Below are positions 1 to 11,910 of a stretch of DNA of 64,000 bases, in pieces. Numbering within the stretch: position 1 is the stretch's first letter; each line of letters begins with the position of its first letter. The notes under the pieces are model-generated. The model did no database searches. It was not told the DNA's origin and saw only the letters and a program-made list of their open reading frames with translations. A program made the translations under genes and the position numbers. The stretch is from assembly GCA_031772625.1 (NCBI GenBank), contig CM062818.1:1677180667-1677244666 (forward strand), in the 5' to 3' direction. The DNA comes from Pinus tabuliformis. Its lineage: Eukaryota > Streptophyta > Pinopsida > Pinales > Pinaceae.

Positions 1-165
1 TCATGCACAAAACCATAGGTAGGTTCGCCCAACCTAATATAGGGTCCAAAAAAAATTTTCCCAGGGCGCTGCCCCGGACCCCGTAGAGGGGGGCTACCCG
101 CCCCCCTCTAACCCCCCGTTTAACTACGTCGGTTAGTCGTGGAAAGAATATAACACAACCCAACA
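1..165 (-). repeat. 3' LTR of element A (partial)
   Basis: Matches the inner part of the complete LTR at 4272-4741 and ends in CAACCCAACA (TGTTGGGTTG on the element strand). Compared with 4272-4741 it lacks about 77 bp of GC-rich sequence between the 'gcccccctc' and 'cccccgtttaac' stretches, so the two LTRs of one element differ by an indel. Confidence 0.9.
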
Positions 166-177
166 GTCTCCCACTTG
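166..177 (-). other. Polypurine tract of element A
   Basis: On the element strand this reads CAAGTGGGAGAC and directly abuts the TGTTGGG start of the 3' LTR. This is the expected place and composition for the plus-strand primer. Elements B (5803-5814) and C (12479-12490) have the same kind of tract. Confidence 0.8.
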
Positions 178-214
178 TTGTTTTCTTTCCACAGGGGGCC
201 ACAGGAGAGCTTAG

Positions 215-907
215 TCATTTTTCCAGCCCTGAAACACCCATTGTTTCTCTACACCAAGAGAACTTCTCAGAGCTCACAGATTTTGTCAATGCATCTGCAG
301 TATTCTTCAAAGTGTCCACCTTTACCAGCAACACCTTTTTGTCTTCTATCATATCCCTCACAAAGTGATACTGAACATCAATGTGCTTTGTCTTTGAATG
401 ATAAGCAGGGTTCTTTGCCAAGAAAATTGCACTTTGGCTGTCACAGTCAATTCTTATAGCTCCCTGTACTAACCCCATACTTGAACACAATCTCTGCAAC
501 CAAACTGCTTCCTTGCTTGCATGAGTGGCTGCCATGTATTCTGCCTCTGTAGTTGATAGTGCCACTACAGATTGTTTCTTACTCATCCAACTGACTGCAC
601 CTCCAAATAGGTTAAACACATACCCACTTGTAGATCTTCTCTGATCCAGATCTCCAGCCCAGTCTGCATCAACAAAACCATGAATATCCAACACTCTGTC
701 CAATCCTGGTCTTCCTTGGTAGCACAAACCATAATCACTAGTGCCACGCAAATACCTGAAAACCCGCTTCACTGCTGTCCAGTGCTCCTTCCCAGGTTTT
801 GACATAAACCTGCTCAATACTCCCACTGCATGTGCAATGTCTGGTCTAGTACAGACCATTGCATACATCAGGCTACCGACTGCACTTGCATATGGAACAT
901 GGGACAT
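215..907 (-). pseudogene. Element A pol, RNase H part
   Basis: The C-terminal part of the Copia polyprotein, about 230 codons. It begins with the typical VPYASAVGSLMYA block after the reverse transcriptase. RNase H follows, with VDADW (first Asp), the STTEAEYMA block (Glu) and DSQSA (Asp), then the KHIDVQYHF and NTADALTK blocks before the terminal stop. RNase H removes the RNA template during reverse transcription in the virus-like particle. The part is cut from the rest of pol by an in-frame TAA near 915. The sister element B has CAA (Gln) there, so the stop is a recent C-to-T change and all catalytic residues remain. Confidence 0.9.
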
Positions 908-922
908 GTCCTCTTCCTCTTC

Positions 923-2863
923 TTATGTCTTGGGACACTGTTCAGTAGATAACCTCACACCTACAGGAATAGGAACCTTCACCGGTTTACTATCCTGCAT
1001 ATTAAACCTCTGCAGTATTGTCTCGACATACTTCCTCTGGTTTAACCAGAGCTTCCTCTTTGCTCGATCTCTTTTAATTTCCATGCCCAAAATATAGTTT
1101 GCAGCACCAAGATCTTTCATGTCAAATTTGGAGGATAATTGGGTCTTCAAATCCTGGATAATTTCTTTGTCATTTCCAACCAGCAACATATCATCCACAT
1201 ACAAGACCAGATACATAACACGGTCACCAATTAATTTAAAATACACACAATGATCTGCTTTGCTTCTGGTGAAGCCAAGTCCCCATATAAATGTATCAAA
1301 TTTCTGATACCACATCCTTGGTGACTGTTTTAACCCATACAGAGACTTCTTTAACTTGCATACCAGTTCTTTCTTACCCTTCACCGCAAAGCCTTCAGGT
1401 TGCCTCATGTAGATTTCCTCTTCCAAATCCCCGTGAAGAAATGTTGTCTTCACATCCATTTGTTCTACCTCAAAATCAAAAGCAGCAGCAACAGATAAAA
1501 GTAATCTAATAGAAGCTACCTTGGCAACAGGAGAAAAAATATCACCAAAATCAATTCCCGGCACCTGGGAATAACCTTTTGCTACCAACCGAGCTTTGTA
1601 TTTCTCCACCTTTCCTTCTGCATTAGTCTTCTTCTTGAACACCCATTTGCTGCCAATGGGTTTCCTTCCAGCGGGCAACTCTACCAGATCCCAAGCCTCA
1701 TTTTTGTGCAAAGATGCCATTTCATCAACCATGGCCTCTTTCCAGAGTTTTCCATCCTCTGAATCGACTGCTTCCTTCACAGTTCTGGGATCATCATCAG
1801 TAACAGACAAAGCAAAATTTGAACTGAAAGCAGATGGACTATACCTTTCTGGCTGCCTTCTTTCTCGACCTGATCTTCTCACAGCCGGAGTTAGTGGCTC
1901 TTCATCTTCTGATTCCTCCTCTGCTGCAGAGTCTGATTCTTCCTCCTTTGGCTCAAACTCTATCTTCTCAGGTTCCTTTGGTTGGACTTCAGATTGAATA
2001 ACATCTTTTACCTCTCTGAACACCACATCTCGGCGGTACACAACCTTCCGTGTGACTGGGTTCCAAAGCTTATAACCCTTTAAACCATCCTTATACCCAA
2101 TAAAGATGCACTTTTCAGATTTACTATCCAACTTGGTTCGTTTCTCCTTTGGAACATGTACATATGCATCACATCCAAATACCCTCAGATGTGAAAGAGA
2201 GGGTTTCTTACCAGTCCATACTTCTTGTGGAGTCTTATCCTCCAACGCTGATGAGGGTGATCTTTTGATCAGGTAACGTGCAGTATCCACCGCCTCTGCC
2301 CAGAATTCCTGTCCTAACCCGGCACCACTGAGCATGCTTCTTGCCCTTTCCATCAACGTCTTGTTCATTCTTTCTGCGACTCCATTTTGCTGAGGTGTAT
2401 ATGGAGTAGTCTTCTGCCGTGCTATACCACACTTCTTACAAAATTCTTCAAATTCCTTGCTGCAAAATTCTCCACCATTATCTGTCCTCAGCACCTTTAT
2501 CTTCTTCTCTGTCTGATTTTCCACCAGAGCCTTAAATTCTTTAAACCTGTCAAAGACTTCAGATTTCTTCTTAAGGAAATATATCCATGTATTCCTTGAG
2601 AAGTCATCTATGAATGATACATAGTACACAGACTTACCCAGTGATGGAACCTTCACAGGTCCAAACACATCACTATGCACAAGCTCTAATATCTGTTTCG
2701 TCCTCTTACCACCAGAGGGGAAACTCACTCGATTCTGCTTCCCATACACACAATTTTCACAGAAATCAAAATCCAGAGAGCTATCATTCATACCTTCTAC
2801 CATACCTTTACTATGAAGTGTTCGAAGGCCCTTCTCTCCAATATGTCCAAGCCTTTGATGCAC
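923..2863 (-). pseudogene. Element A pol, integrase and reverse transcriptase
   Basis: About 646 codons. It opens with the HHCC zinc part (HQRLGH ... CENCVYGK), followed by the integrase core with LVHSDVFGP (Asp), RTDNGGE (Asp) and NGVAERMN (Glu). An acidic, Ser/Glu-rich linker leads to the reverse transcriptase with [27 protein letters not shown] and the catalytic YVDD. Integrase inserts the cDNA; reverse transcriptase copies the element RNA. The ORF is open throughout. It is separated from gag-protease by a 1-bp deletion near 2862 (element B has 'gatgccacaac', A has 'gatgcacaac') and from RNase H by a stop near 915. Confidence 0.93.
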
Positions 2864-4149
2864 AACATGGTCTTCTCTCCAGAGACCACTAGATTTTCTA
2901 CTCCATTTTCAGGAACCATAGAACTATTGCACCCATCAACAACAGTGCTACCTTGCAGTTTGTACAGAGTTCCAGTCCGAACTCCCCGCATCAATATCAG
3001 TGCTCCTCGAACCATCTTGCAGGTATCTTTCTCGAACACCGTCTTTACACCTGCATCATCCAACTTGCTTACAAAAATCAGATTTCTGGCCAATGCAGGA
3101 ATATGTAGAACACCCGGAAGTGTTCTAACCCTTCCACCTTGCAACTTCAACTTTACTTTTCCCCGACCAATGATTCTAGCCTTCCTATCATCTCCTAAGA
3201 AGACATCACCACCATCGTATTTCTCATACTCGCAGAACCACTCTCTATGGGGAGTGAAGTGAAAGGATGCACCTGAGTCAATCAACCATGCCTCATGATC
3301 TACATGTGTACTTGAAGAATCCAGGTACACATCCCCACCTTCATCTAAGGTGGCTTTCGCCTCTGCAGAAGGAGCATCATCAGATCCCTTTCCTTTATCA
3401 GAAGCTTTAGATTTACAATCCCTTCTGAAGTGCCCTTCCTTTCCGCATTTCCAGCACACCACCTTTGTAGGTTTTCCTGGAGATTTAGATCTCCCTCTAG
3501 ATTTAGATCTCCCACTCGATGACTTATTTTTGTTTCTGTTCTGGGACCGTCCTCTTACAGACAAGGCATCACCATTCTGGTTGTCCATATTCTTCCGTCT
3601 CATCTCCTCCGTCAGCAAGGCTGAGACTATTTCATCAAACTGCAAAGCAGTTGCATTGCTACCTATTGCAATAACCAGACTATCCCACGAATCTGGTAGA
3701 GAACACAATAGACTGATGCACTTATCTTCATCTGAAATTTTAATATCAACAGATAATAACTGACTTACCACAGTATTAAACGCATTCAGATGCTCTGTCA
3801 TCGAGTCTCCATCTTTCATCCTCAGGTTATACAGCTTTTTCCGCAGGAACAGTTTATTCACCAGAGACTTAGATTGGTACAAAGTCCCTAACTTGACCCA
3901 CAAAGCCTTTTCCGTAGCTTCCCCTGATACATTCAGCAATACTGAATCTGAGACACACAATCGTATTGTGCTCTTTGCCTTCCGATCCAATTTCTTCCAT
4001 TCTTCATCGGTCACTCCCGATGGTTTAGTACCCGGATCTACCGTGATCCACTGATCTTTATCGACCAACAGATCCTCCATCTTGAGTTTCCACAACTCAA
4101 AACTCTGACCATTGAACTTCTCAATCTCGATCTTTCCACTGCTCGCCAT
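2864..4149 (-). pseudogene. Element A gag and aspartic protease
   Basis: Starts at the ATG at 4149, about 110 nt after the primer-binding site, with MASSGKIEIEKFNG, a common Copia gag opening. Gag, the particle-forming protein, ends in a zinc knuckle CWKCGKEGHFRRDC (CX2CX4HX4C), preceded by Arg/Ser/Lys-rich repeats. The aspartic protease follows with catalytic DSGASFHFT. The reading frame is lost at about 2862, just before the HHCC motif, through a single-base deletion; beyond that point it runs on about 20 codons in the wrong frame. Without this deletion gag and pol would be one polyprotein, as in most Copia elements. Confidence 0.92.
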
Positions 4150-4257
4150 CTTCTTTCACCACCAGAATCGATCTCGCAGATCTCCCACTGAACAAGGTCT
4201 ACCACAGGCCCGAGCGAAACCCCTCAGCAACAAAGGCATCCCCTTGAAGCCAAAACA

Positions 4258-4269
4258 GCTCTGATACCA
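4258..4269 (-). other. Primer-binding site of element A
   Basis: On the element strand this is TGGTATCAGAGC, complementary to the 3' end of plant initiator tRNA-Met, two bases inside the 5' LTR. It primes minus-strand cDNA synthesis. Elements C, E and the F family use the same primer; in B it is mutated (9864-9875). Confidence 0.92.
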
Positions 4270-4271
4270 AA

Positions 4272-4741
4272 TGTAGGTTTTAACCCTGTACAAATATTAC
4301 CTGCATACGAATTCTTAAACAAAGAAAATAAACAATGCGAGAGCATAACCCATAAAACACATATGCACAGAGATTTTTCCCTGGATCCCAAAACCGGGAC
4401 TACCAGCTTGATTTTTCATTATGTTCCTTTCAATGTTACAATAGATATTTATACATGCCGAAGCATCCAATATGGACCGAAAAACCATCGCGTCCAATAC
4501 CATGTGCGAAAATCATGCACAAAACCATAGGTAGGTTCGCCCAACCTAATATAGGGTCCAAAAAAAAATTTCCCGGGGCGCTGCCCCGGACCCCGTAGAG
4601 GGGGGCTACCTGCCCCCCTCAAACCCCCTGGATAGGGGGGGCTGCTGCCCCCCCGCTGCGCAATCGGCGCAACGAAGGGGGGCTTCCACCCCCGTTTAAC
4701 TACGTCGGTTAGTCGTGGAAAGAATATAACACAACCCAACA
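4272..4741 (-). repeat. 5' LTR of element A (complete, 470 bp)
   Basis: Bounded by TG...CA (TGTTGGGTTG ... CCTACA on the element strand). It contains a GC-rich block of short palindromes around GGGGCGCTGCCCC (about 4576-4690) and a TATA box downstream of it on the element strand. Matches 1-165, 5330-5802 and 9878-10344. Confidence 0.93.
4444..4453 (-). promoter_or_regulatory. TATA box in LTR of element A
   Basis: The element strand reads TATAAATATC inside the 5' LTR, downstream of the GC-rich block, a plausible core promoter for the genomic RNA. The same sequence is kept in both LTRs of element B. Confidence 0.55.
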
Positions 4742-5329
4742 TTCTAGGCCACGCCTACCAAATGGGATTCAAAATTGATAGAGAGTGCACCATTAATGAA
4801 CATCTTTGATTCGACACAAAAAAAAGTAGACCTAGGGAAAAAACTTATGAAACTATGGTTGTGGTTGTTTTGCTTTTGTAGTGATGAAAATCATGGAATG
4901 GAGTTTCTATGTATTTGAGTTGTTTCTTTTAATGTAAATCATATTGTATATCGATGAGGCTATCATCCACAAATGCAACTATCTTTATGCATTTTTATGA
5001 TATGATTGATTATAAACTCATAATATTTTGCAAATTGTTGTTGGTGCAAGGGTTAAAATTATCATGGAAATTGATAATTTGTCTTTTAATCTTGAGAATG
5101 CTAAGAATGAGGAAGAGAGAATTAATAATATCACGGAATTTTATAATGTGTCCCTTAAGATTGAGAATGCTAAGAATGAGGAAGATGGAATTGACCAAAA
5201 GAATTGACAGTATGGCCACATGGCAATTGTAAATGGAGTGGGTTATTGGAGAAGTGAGAAGGGAAGTTCACGCTAGGGAATTTCTTTACAAGATAAAGAA
5301 AAATTCCAAAGAATATTGAGGGGGAACAA
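4742..5329 (+). other. Host sequence between elements A and B; possible N-terminal end of the kinase pseudogene
   Basis: This is the left flank of element B. Removing B and one AACAA copy joins 5329 to the kinase-like sequence at 10350. A short stretch (about 5065-5205) carries two copies of an imperfect repeat of about 65 bp, each encoding an ENAKNEE motif. Just before B, frames such as VNGVGYW can be read, but with stops. It may be the low-complexity N-terminal part of the kinase copy; I cannot confirm that. The rest (4742-5060) shows nothing I recognise. Confidence 0.4.
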
Positions 5330-5802
5330 TGTAGGTTTTAACCCCATACAGAAATTACCTGCATACGAATTCTAAAACACAGAAAATAAACAATGCGAGA
5401 GAATAACACATAAAACACATATACACAGAGATTTTCCCCTGGATCCCAAAACCGGGACTACTAGCTTTATTTTTCATTATGTTCCTTTCAATGTTATAAT
5501 ACATATTTATACATGTAGAAGCATCCAATGCCATGGATCGAAAACCATCGCGTCCAAAAACATGTGCTAAAATCATGCACAAAACCATAGGTGGGTCCGC
5601 CCATCCTAACATAGGGTCCAAAACCAAAATTTTCTGGGGCGTTGCCCCGGACCCCATAAAGTGGGGTTACGGGTACACCTCAAACCCCCTATGACCCCCC
5701 CACACTACACAATCAGCGCAACGAAGGGGGGCTCTGCCCCCCCTCTAACCCCCCGGTTAACTACGAGGGCTAGTCGTGGAAAGAATATAACACAACCCAA
5801 CA
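5330..5802 (-). repeat. 3' LTR of element B
   Basis: 473 bp, TG...CA, homologous to 9878-10344 and 4272-4741. It keeps a GC-rich block, but the inner sequence ('ggggcgttgccccggaccccataaag') has drifted from that of element A. Confidence 0.93.
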
Positions 5803-5849
5803 TTCTCCCACTTGTTGTTTTCTTTCACAGGGGGCCACAAGAGAGCTTA

Positions 5850-8800
5850 GACATTTTTCGAGCCCTGAAACACCCATTGTTTCTCTACACCAAGAGAACT
5901 TCTCAGAGCTCGCAGATTTTGTCAATGCATTTGCAGTATTCTTCAAAGTGTCCGCCTTTACCAGCAACACCTTTTTGTCTTCTATCATATCCCTCACAAA
6001 GTGATATTAAACATCAATGTGCTTTGTCTTTGAATGATAAGCAAGGTTCTTTTCCAAGAAAATTGCACTTTGGATATCACAGTCTATCCTTATAGCTCCT
6101 TGTACTAACCCCATACTTAAACACAATCTCTGCAACCAAACTGCTTCCTTGCTTGCATGAGTGGCTACCATGTATTCTGCCTCTGTAGTTGATAGTGCCA
6201 CTACAGATTTTTTCTTACTCATCCAACCGATTGCACCTCCAAATAGGTTAAACACATACCCACTTGTAGATCTTCTCTGATCCAGATCTCCAGCCTAGTC
6301 TGCATCAACAAAGCCACGAATATCCAACACTCTACCTAATCCTGGTCTTCCTTGGTACCACAAACCATAATCACTAGTGCCACGCAAATACCTGAAAACC
6401 CGCTTCACTGCTCTCAAATGCTCCTTTCCTGGTTTTGACATAAACTTGCTCAACACTCCCACTACATGTGCAATGTATGGTCTAGTACAGACCATTGCAT
6501 ACATCAGGCTACCGACTGCACTTGCATATGGAACACGGGACATATCCTCTTCCTCTTCTTGTGTCTTGGGACACTGTTCAGCAGATAACTTTACACCTAC
6601 ATGAACAGGAACCTTCATCGGTTTACTATCATGCAGATTAAATCTCTGCAATATTGTCTCAGCATACTTCCTCTGGTTTAACTAGAGCTTCCTCTTTGCC
6701 TAATCTCTTTTAATTTCCATGCCAAAAATATATTTTGTAGCATCAAGATATTTCATGTCGAATTTGGAGGATAATTGGGTCTTCAAATCCTCGATAATTT
6801 CTTTGTCATTTCCAACCAGCAACATATCATCCACATATAAGACCAAATAAATAACATTGTCACCAATTAATTTAAAATACACACAGTGATCTGCTTTGCT
6901 TCTGGTGAAGTCAAGTCCCCGTATAAATGTATCAAATTTCTGATACCACATCCTTGGTGACTATTTTAACCCATACAGAGACTTCTTTAACTTGCATACC
7001 AGTTCTTTCTTACCCTTCACCACAAAGCCTTCAGGTTGCTTCATGTAGATTTCCTCTTCCAGATCCCCATGAAGAAATGTTGTCTTCACATCCATCTATT
7101 CTACCTCAAAATCAAAAGCAGCAGCAACAAATAAAAGTAATCTAATAGAGTTTACCTTGGCAATAGGAGAAAAAATATCACCAAAATAAATTCCTGACAC
7201 CTAGGAATAACCTTTTGCTACCAACCGAGCTTTATATTTCTCCACCCTTCCTTCTGCATTTGTCTTCTTCTTGAACACACATTTGTTGCCAATGGGTTTC
7301 CTTCCAGTCGGTAACTCCACCAGATCCCAAGCCTCATTTTTGTGCAAAGATGCCATTTCATCAACCATGGCCTCTTTCTAGAGTTTTCCATCCTCTGAAT
7401 CTACTGCTTCCTTCACAGTTCTAGGATCATCATCAGTAATAGATAAAGCAAAATTTGAATAGAAAGCAAATGGACTATAACTTTCTGGTTGCCTTCTTTC
7501 TCGATCTAATATCCTTATACTCGGAGTTTGTGGCTCTTCATCTTTTAATTCCTCCTCTGCTGTAGATTTTGATTCTTCCTCCTTTAGCTCAAACTCTATC
7601 TTCTCAGTGGTTGGACTTCATGTTTAATAACATCTTTCACCTCTTTGAACACATCTCGGTTGTACACAACCTTCCTTATTACTGGGTTCCAAAGCTTATA
7701 ACCCTTTAAACCATCCTTATACCCAATAAAGATGCACTTTTCAGATTTACTATCTAACTTGGTTCATTTCTCCTTTGGAACATGTACATATGCATCACAT
7801 CAAAATACCCTCAGATGTGAAAGAGAGGGTTTCTTACCAATCCATACCTCTTGTGGAGTCTTATCCTCTAACGCTGATGAAGGTGATCTATTGACCAGGT
7901 AACATGTTGTCTCCACTACCTCTGCCCAGAATTCCTATCCTAACCCAACAACACTGAGCATGCTTCTTGCCCTTTCCATCAACGTCTTGTTCATTCTTTC
8001 TGCGACTCCATTTTGTTGAGGTGTATATGGAGTAGTCTTTTGTCATGTTATACCACACTTCTTACAAAATTCTTCAAATTCCTTGGAGCAAAACTCTCCA
8101 CCGTTATCTGACCTCAACACCTTTATCTTTTTCTCTATCTGGTTTTCCACCAAAACCTTAAATTCTTTAAACCCGTCAAAGACTTCAAATTTCTTCTTAA
8201 GGAAATGTATTCCTTGAGAAGTCATCTATAAATGATACATAGTACATAGACTTACCCAGTGATGGAACCTTCACAGGTCCAAACACATCACTGTGCAAAA
8301 GCTCTAATATTTGTTTCGTCGTCTTACCACCAGAGGGGAAACTCACCCGATTCTACTTCCAATATACACAATTTTCACAGAAATCAAAATCCAGAGAGCT
8401 ATTACTCGTACCTTCTACCATACCTTTACCATGAAGTATTCGAAGGCCCTTCTCTCCAATATGTCCAAGCCTTTGATGCCACAACATGGTCTTCTCTCCA
8501 GAGACCACTAGATTTTCTACTCCACTTTCAGGAACCACAGAGTTGCACCCATCAATAACAGTGCTACCTTGCAGCTTGTGCAGAGTTCCAATTCAAACTC
8601 CCCGCATCAGTACCAGTGCTCCCCGAACCATTTTGCAGGTATCCTTCTCGAACACTGTTTTTACACCTGCATCATCCAACTTGCTTACAAAAATCAGATT
8701 TCTGGCCAATGCGGGAATATGAAAAACACCCGGAAGTGTTCTAACCCTTCCACCTTGCAACTTCAACTTTACTTTTCCACGATCAATGATTCTAGCCTTC

Positions 8801-9755
8801 CTATCATCCCCTAAGAAGACATCACCACCATCGTATTTCTCATACTCAAAGAACCACTCTCTATGGGGAGTGAAGTGAAAGGATGCACCTGAGTCAATCA
8901 ACCATGCCTCACGATCTACATGTGTACTTGAAGAAGCCAAGTACACATCCCCACATTCATCTAAGGTGGTTTTTGCCTCTGTAGAAGGAGCATCATCAGA
9001 TCCCTTTCCTTTATTAGGAGCTTTAGATTTACAGTCCCTTTTGTAGTGCCATTCCTTTTCGCATTTCCAAAACACCACCTTTACAGGTTTTCCTGGAGAT
9101 TTAGATCTCCCTCTAGATTTAGATCTCCCACTCGATGACTTATTTTTGTTTATGTTCTGGGACCATCCTCATATAGACAAGGCATCACCATTCTGGCTCT
9201 CCATATTTTTCCGCCTCATCTCTTCCGTTAGTAAGAATGAGACTATTTCATCAAACTGCAAGGCAGTTGCATTGCTACCTATTGCAATAGCCAGAATATC
9301 CCACGAATCTGGTAGAGAACACAACAAACTGATGCACTTATCTTCATCTGAAATTTTAATATCAACAGACTTACCACAATATTAAATGCATTTAGATGCT
9401 CTGTCACTGAGTCTCCATCTTTCATCCTCAGGTTATAAAGATTTTTCCGCAGGAACAGTTTATTCATCAGAGACTTAGATTGGTACAAAGTCCCTAACTT
9501 GTCCCACAAAGCCTTCGCTGTAGCTTCCCCTGATACATTCAACAATACTAAATCTAAGACACACAATCGTATTGTGATCTTTGCCTTCCGATCCAACTTC
9601 TTCCATTCTTCATCAGACACTCCCGTTGGTGTACTACCCGAATCTACCACGATCCACTGATCTGTATCCACCGACAGATCCTCCGTCTTGAGTTTCCACA
9701 ACTCAAAACTCTAACCATTAAATTTCTCAATCTCTATCTTTCCACTGCTTGCCAT
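5850..9755 (-). pseudogene. Element B gag-pol remnant
   Basis: Starts at the ATG at 9755 (MASSGKIEIEKFNG) and hits a stop at the next codon, where A has Gln. All domains of element A can be followed in order: gag with a damaged zinc knuckle (FWKCEKEWHYKRDC, first Cys and the Gly replaced), protease DSGASFHFT, the HQRLGH part, a broken integrase core, reverse transcriptase with YVDD (about 6800-6850) and RNase H with STTEAEYMV. Stops and indels separate them. The CPKTQEEEED stretch at the reverse transcriptase/RNase H junction is intact here and shows what element A lost. Confidence 0.9.
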
Positions 9756-9877
9756 CTTCTTTCACCACCAGAATCGATCTCGCATATCTGCCACTGAACA
9801 GGATCCACCACAGGCCCAAGCAAAACCCCTCAGCAACAAAGGCGTCCCCTTGAAGCCAAAACTGCTTTGATACAAAA

Positions 9878-10344
9878 TGTAGGTTTTAACCCCGTACAAA
9901 AATTACCTGCATACGAATTCTAAAACACAAAAAATAAAAAATGCGAGAGAATAACACATATACACAGAGATTTTCCCCTAGATCCCAAAACCGAGATTAC
10001 CAGCTTGATTTTTCATTATGTTCCTTTCAATGTTATAATACATATTTATACATGCCGAAGCATCCAATACCATGGACCAAATACCATCGCGTCCAAAAAC
10101 ATGTGCTAAAATCATGCAAAAAACCATAGGTGGGTCTGCCCATCCTAACATAGGGTCCAAAACCAAAATTTTCCAGGGCACTGCCCCAGACCCCATAAAG
10201 TGGGGTTACGGGTATGCCTCAAACCCCCTGTGACCCCCCCCCCAACTACACAATCAGCGCAACGAAGGGGGGCTCTGCCCCCCCCTCTAACCCCCCGGTT
10301 AACTACGAGGGCTAGTCGTGGAAAGAATATAACACAACCCAACA
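9878..10344 (-). repeat. 5' LTR of element B
   Basis: 467 bp, TG...CA. The adjoining primer-binding site (9864-9875) reads TTGTATCAAAGC on the element strand instead of TGGTATCAGAGC, with two substitutions. The LTR keeps the TATA-like TATAAATATG. Confidence 0.92.
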
Positions 10345-10349
10345 AACAA

Positions 10350-11000
10350 TTTGTCGTTGGGTGGCCTACATGGTTTTCTACCATTTCTAGAGAAGTAATG
10401 AAAGGATGGATTTCATGTATATCTAAAACCTTTGGTAAACTCGATAAGATTGGTCAAGGGACATATAACAACATTTACAAGGCTTGAGATATAGATACTG
10501 GGAAAATTGTTGCCCTAAAGAAGGTTCGTTTTGACAATTTGGAATCTGGAAGTGTAAAGTTTATGGCAAGGGATATTTTGGTCTTGCAATGGCTTGATCA
10601 TCCTAATTTGGTCAAACTGGAGGGACTGGTAAGCTCGAAAATGTCTTGTAGTTTGTACCTTGTATTTGAATACATGGAGCATGACCTTGTAGGTCTTGAA
10701 GCTTCTCCAAGAAGTACTTTTACTAAACCTCAGGTAAAATGATATTTGCCTAAGTTTCTTTCATGGCTTAAACAATACTGCAATAGAGGTGTCTTGCATC
10801 GTAATATTAAGGGTTCCAATCTACTTCTTGACAATGGAGGCATCTTGAAAATTGTTGATTTTGGATTGGCTACATTTTACAATCCTAATCAGAAGCAACC
10901 TATGACTAGTAGTATAGTTACCCATTGGTATCGACCCCTAGAACTATTGTTGGGGCTACATAGTATGATGAAACTATTGATATTTGGAGTGTTGGTTTTG
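10350..11000 (+). pseudogene. CDK-like serine/threonine kinase pseudogene (plant IBS1/CRK9-like group)
   Basis: A kinase domain can be read with no visible intron: VVGWPTWFS, KLDKIGQGTYNNIYKA (Gly-rich loop), IVALKKVRFDN (ATP-binding Lys), VFEYMEHDL, the catalytic loop [20 protein letters not shown], then [11 protein letters not shown] and IDIWSVG. This order and wording match plant CDK-like kinases of the IBS1 type, nuclear or cytosolic kinases of poorly known role. It cannot work: TGA after YKA (10486) and after QVK (10740), the catalytic Asp of HRD is Asn, there is a frameshift after LLLG, and the C-terminal lobe is missing. The lack of introns suggests a retrocopy. Element B inserted directly before VVGWP. 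Confidence 0.85.
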
Positions 11001-11910
11001 ATCCAGAAGGATCCCAAAATGCTCAAAATTTGAAATTCCTCCAACCATATCCAAACCATCACCAAGTCATAGAGCTCGGTGAGAGCTTTCCAACGATATA
11101 AACAACACCTCAATCCAACTCTATATGTGAAAGTTATGCCCATATAAAGTGTAACCACACCTCCTCTCATATCTACCCACTTTCACCGACTTTCCTGGGG
11201 TAAATATGAGTTGAGGGGCTACTATGACATGACTCACCCTCGTATACAACCTTAAGGAAATGGAGTTGACAACTTACTAACTTCCCTTAGGTGTTACAAT
11301 ACCTCCAGGAGCAACCCAATACCTCCAGGTGTCCAACCCCTAATATAACTCCCATTTTCAATGGCCTAGAGCCTCAACCACTCCCTTTCCATGGCATACA
11401 AGTGATTATAACCCTTCAATCGCTCCCATAATCCTACTTTGCAATGATTGTGGACTTTTCCAGTCAATTTTGTGTCAACGACCCCATATTCTCAGCCACT
11501 TCTTAGGGCTAGGACTCAGGCCTCTACCCAGAACTCAATGAAACTTCTAGAAAAGTTAAATTACATAGAAACAAAGCTTATAAACCAAAACTTGAACCAG
11601 GACTTGACTTTACCTATCCAAACTAGGACTGGAATTCCATCAAATGCTTGGTAGAAAAACCACCTATAGGTCATGAATGGATAACTGAACATAGGAATCT
11701 AAAACTTATTTGAGGTTAAAAAAGAAGGGTGAATGCCTTCTAAGAAGAGTTTTCATATTACCCATTAGTTCATGCATTCACTATTCATTCATTTACAAGT
11801 AAAAACATGATGGAATGCATGACTAAGATCTATCATAAAACTGTGCTTATAACCAGCATATAACCAGAAAAATAAAAATGATAGAAAAACCATTAAAGCT
11901 ACATAAATAC
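11001..11910. other. Unassigned sequence between kinase pseudogene and element C
   Basis: The kinase similarity stops abruptly at about 10998, where the sequence continues with TGATCCAGAAGG. No convincing ORF follows. The style (gagctcggtgagagctttcc and similar) is like LTR or untranslated retrotransposon sequence. It may be part of the long 3' LTR of element D, split by element C, but I found no second copy in the window to prove it. Confidence 0.35.

Larger units (their letters stand above)
1..4741 (-). mobile_element. Element A: Tork-like Ty1/Copia LTR retrotransposon, left end cut by window
   Basis: Read on the minus strand, the order is 5' LTR (4272-4741), primer-binding site, gag, protease, integrase, reverse transcriptase, RNase H, polypurine tract and the start of the 3' LTR (1-165). 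Integrase before reverse transcriptase defines Copia; the gag start and the RNase H tail look Tork/TNT1-like. The coding region (4149 to 215) carries only one frameshift and one stop, so this copy decayed recently. The bases right of the LTR are TTCTA; the matching target duplication would lie left of the window and cannot be checked. Element B is a second, older copy of the same family. Confidence 0.93.
5330..10344 (-). mobile_element. Element B: complete but decayed Copia element, same family as A
   Basis: Both LTRs are present (5330-5802 and 9878-10344) and the element is flanked by a perfect 5-bp target duplication, AACAA at 5325-5329 and 10345-10349. Total length is 5015 bp. Orientation is minus, from the polypurine tract CAAGTGGGAGAA beside the left LTR and gag at the right. 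The coding region matches element A but has many stops, frameshifts and small deletions, and the primer-binding site has two changes. It is clearly older than A and cannot make its own proteins. It sits inside a kinase pseudogene. Confidence 0.95.

Noticed and set aside
741-1097. Plus-strand ORFs inside element A and the similar ones in B, C, F1 and F2
   Set aside because: Antisense shadows of gag-pol; no independent motif or start context.
10350-11000. Functional kinase gene
   Set aside because: Stops, frameshift, HRD changed to HRN and missing C-terminal lobe.
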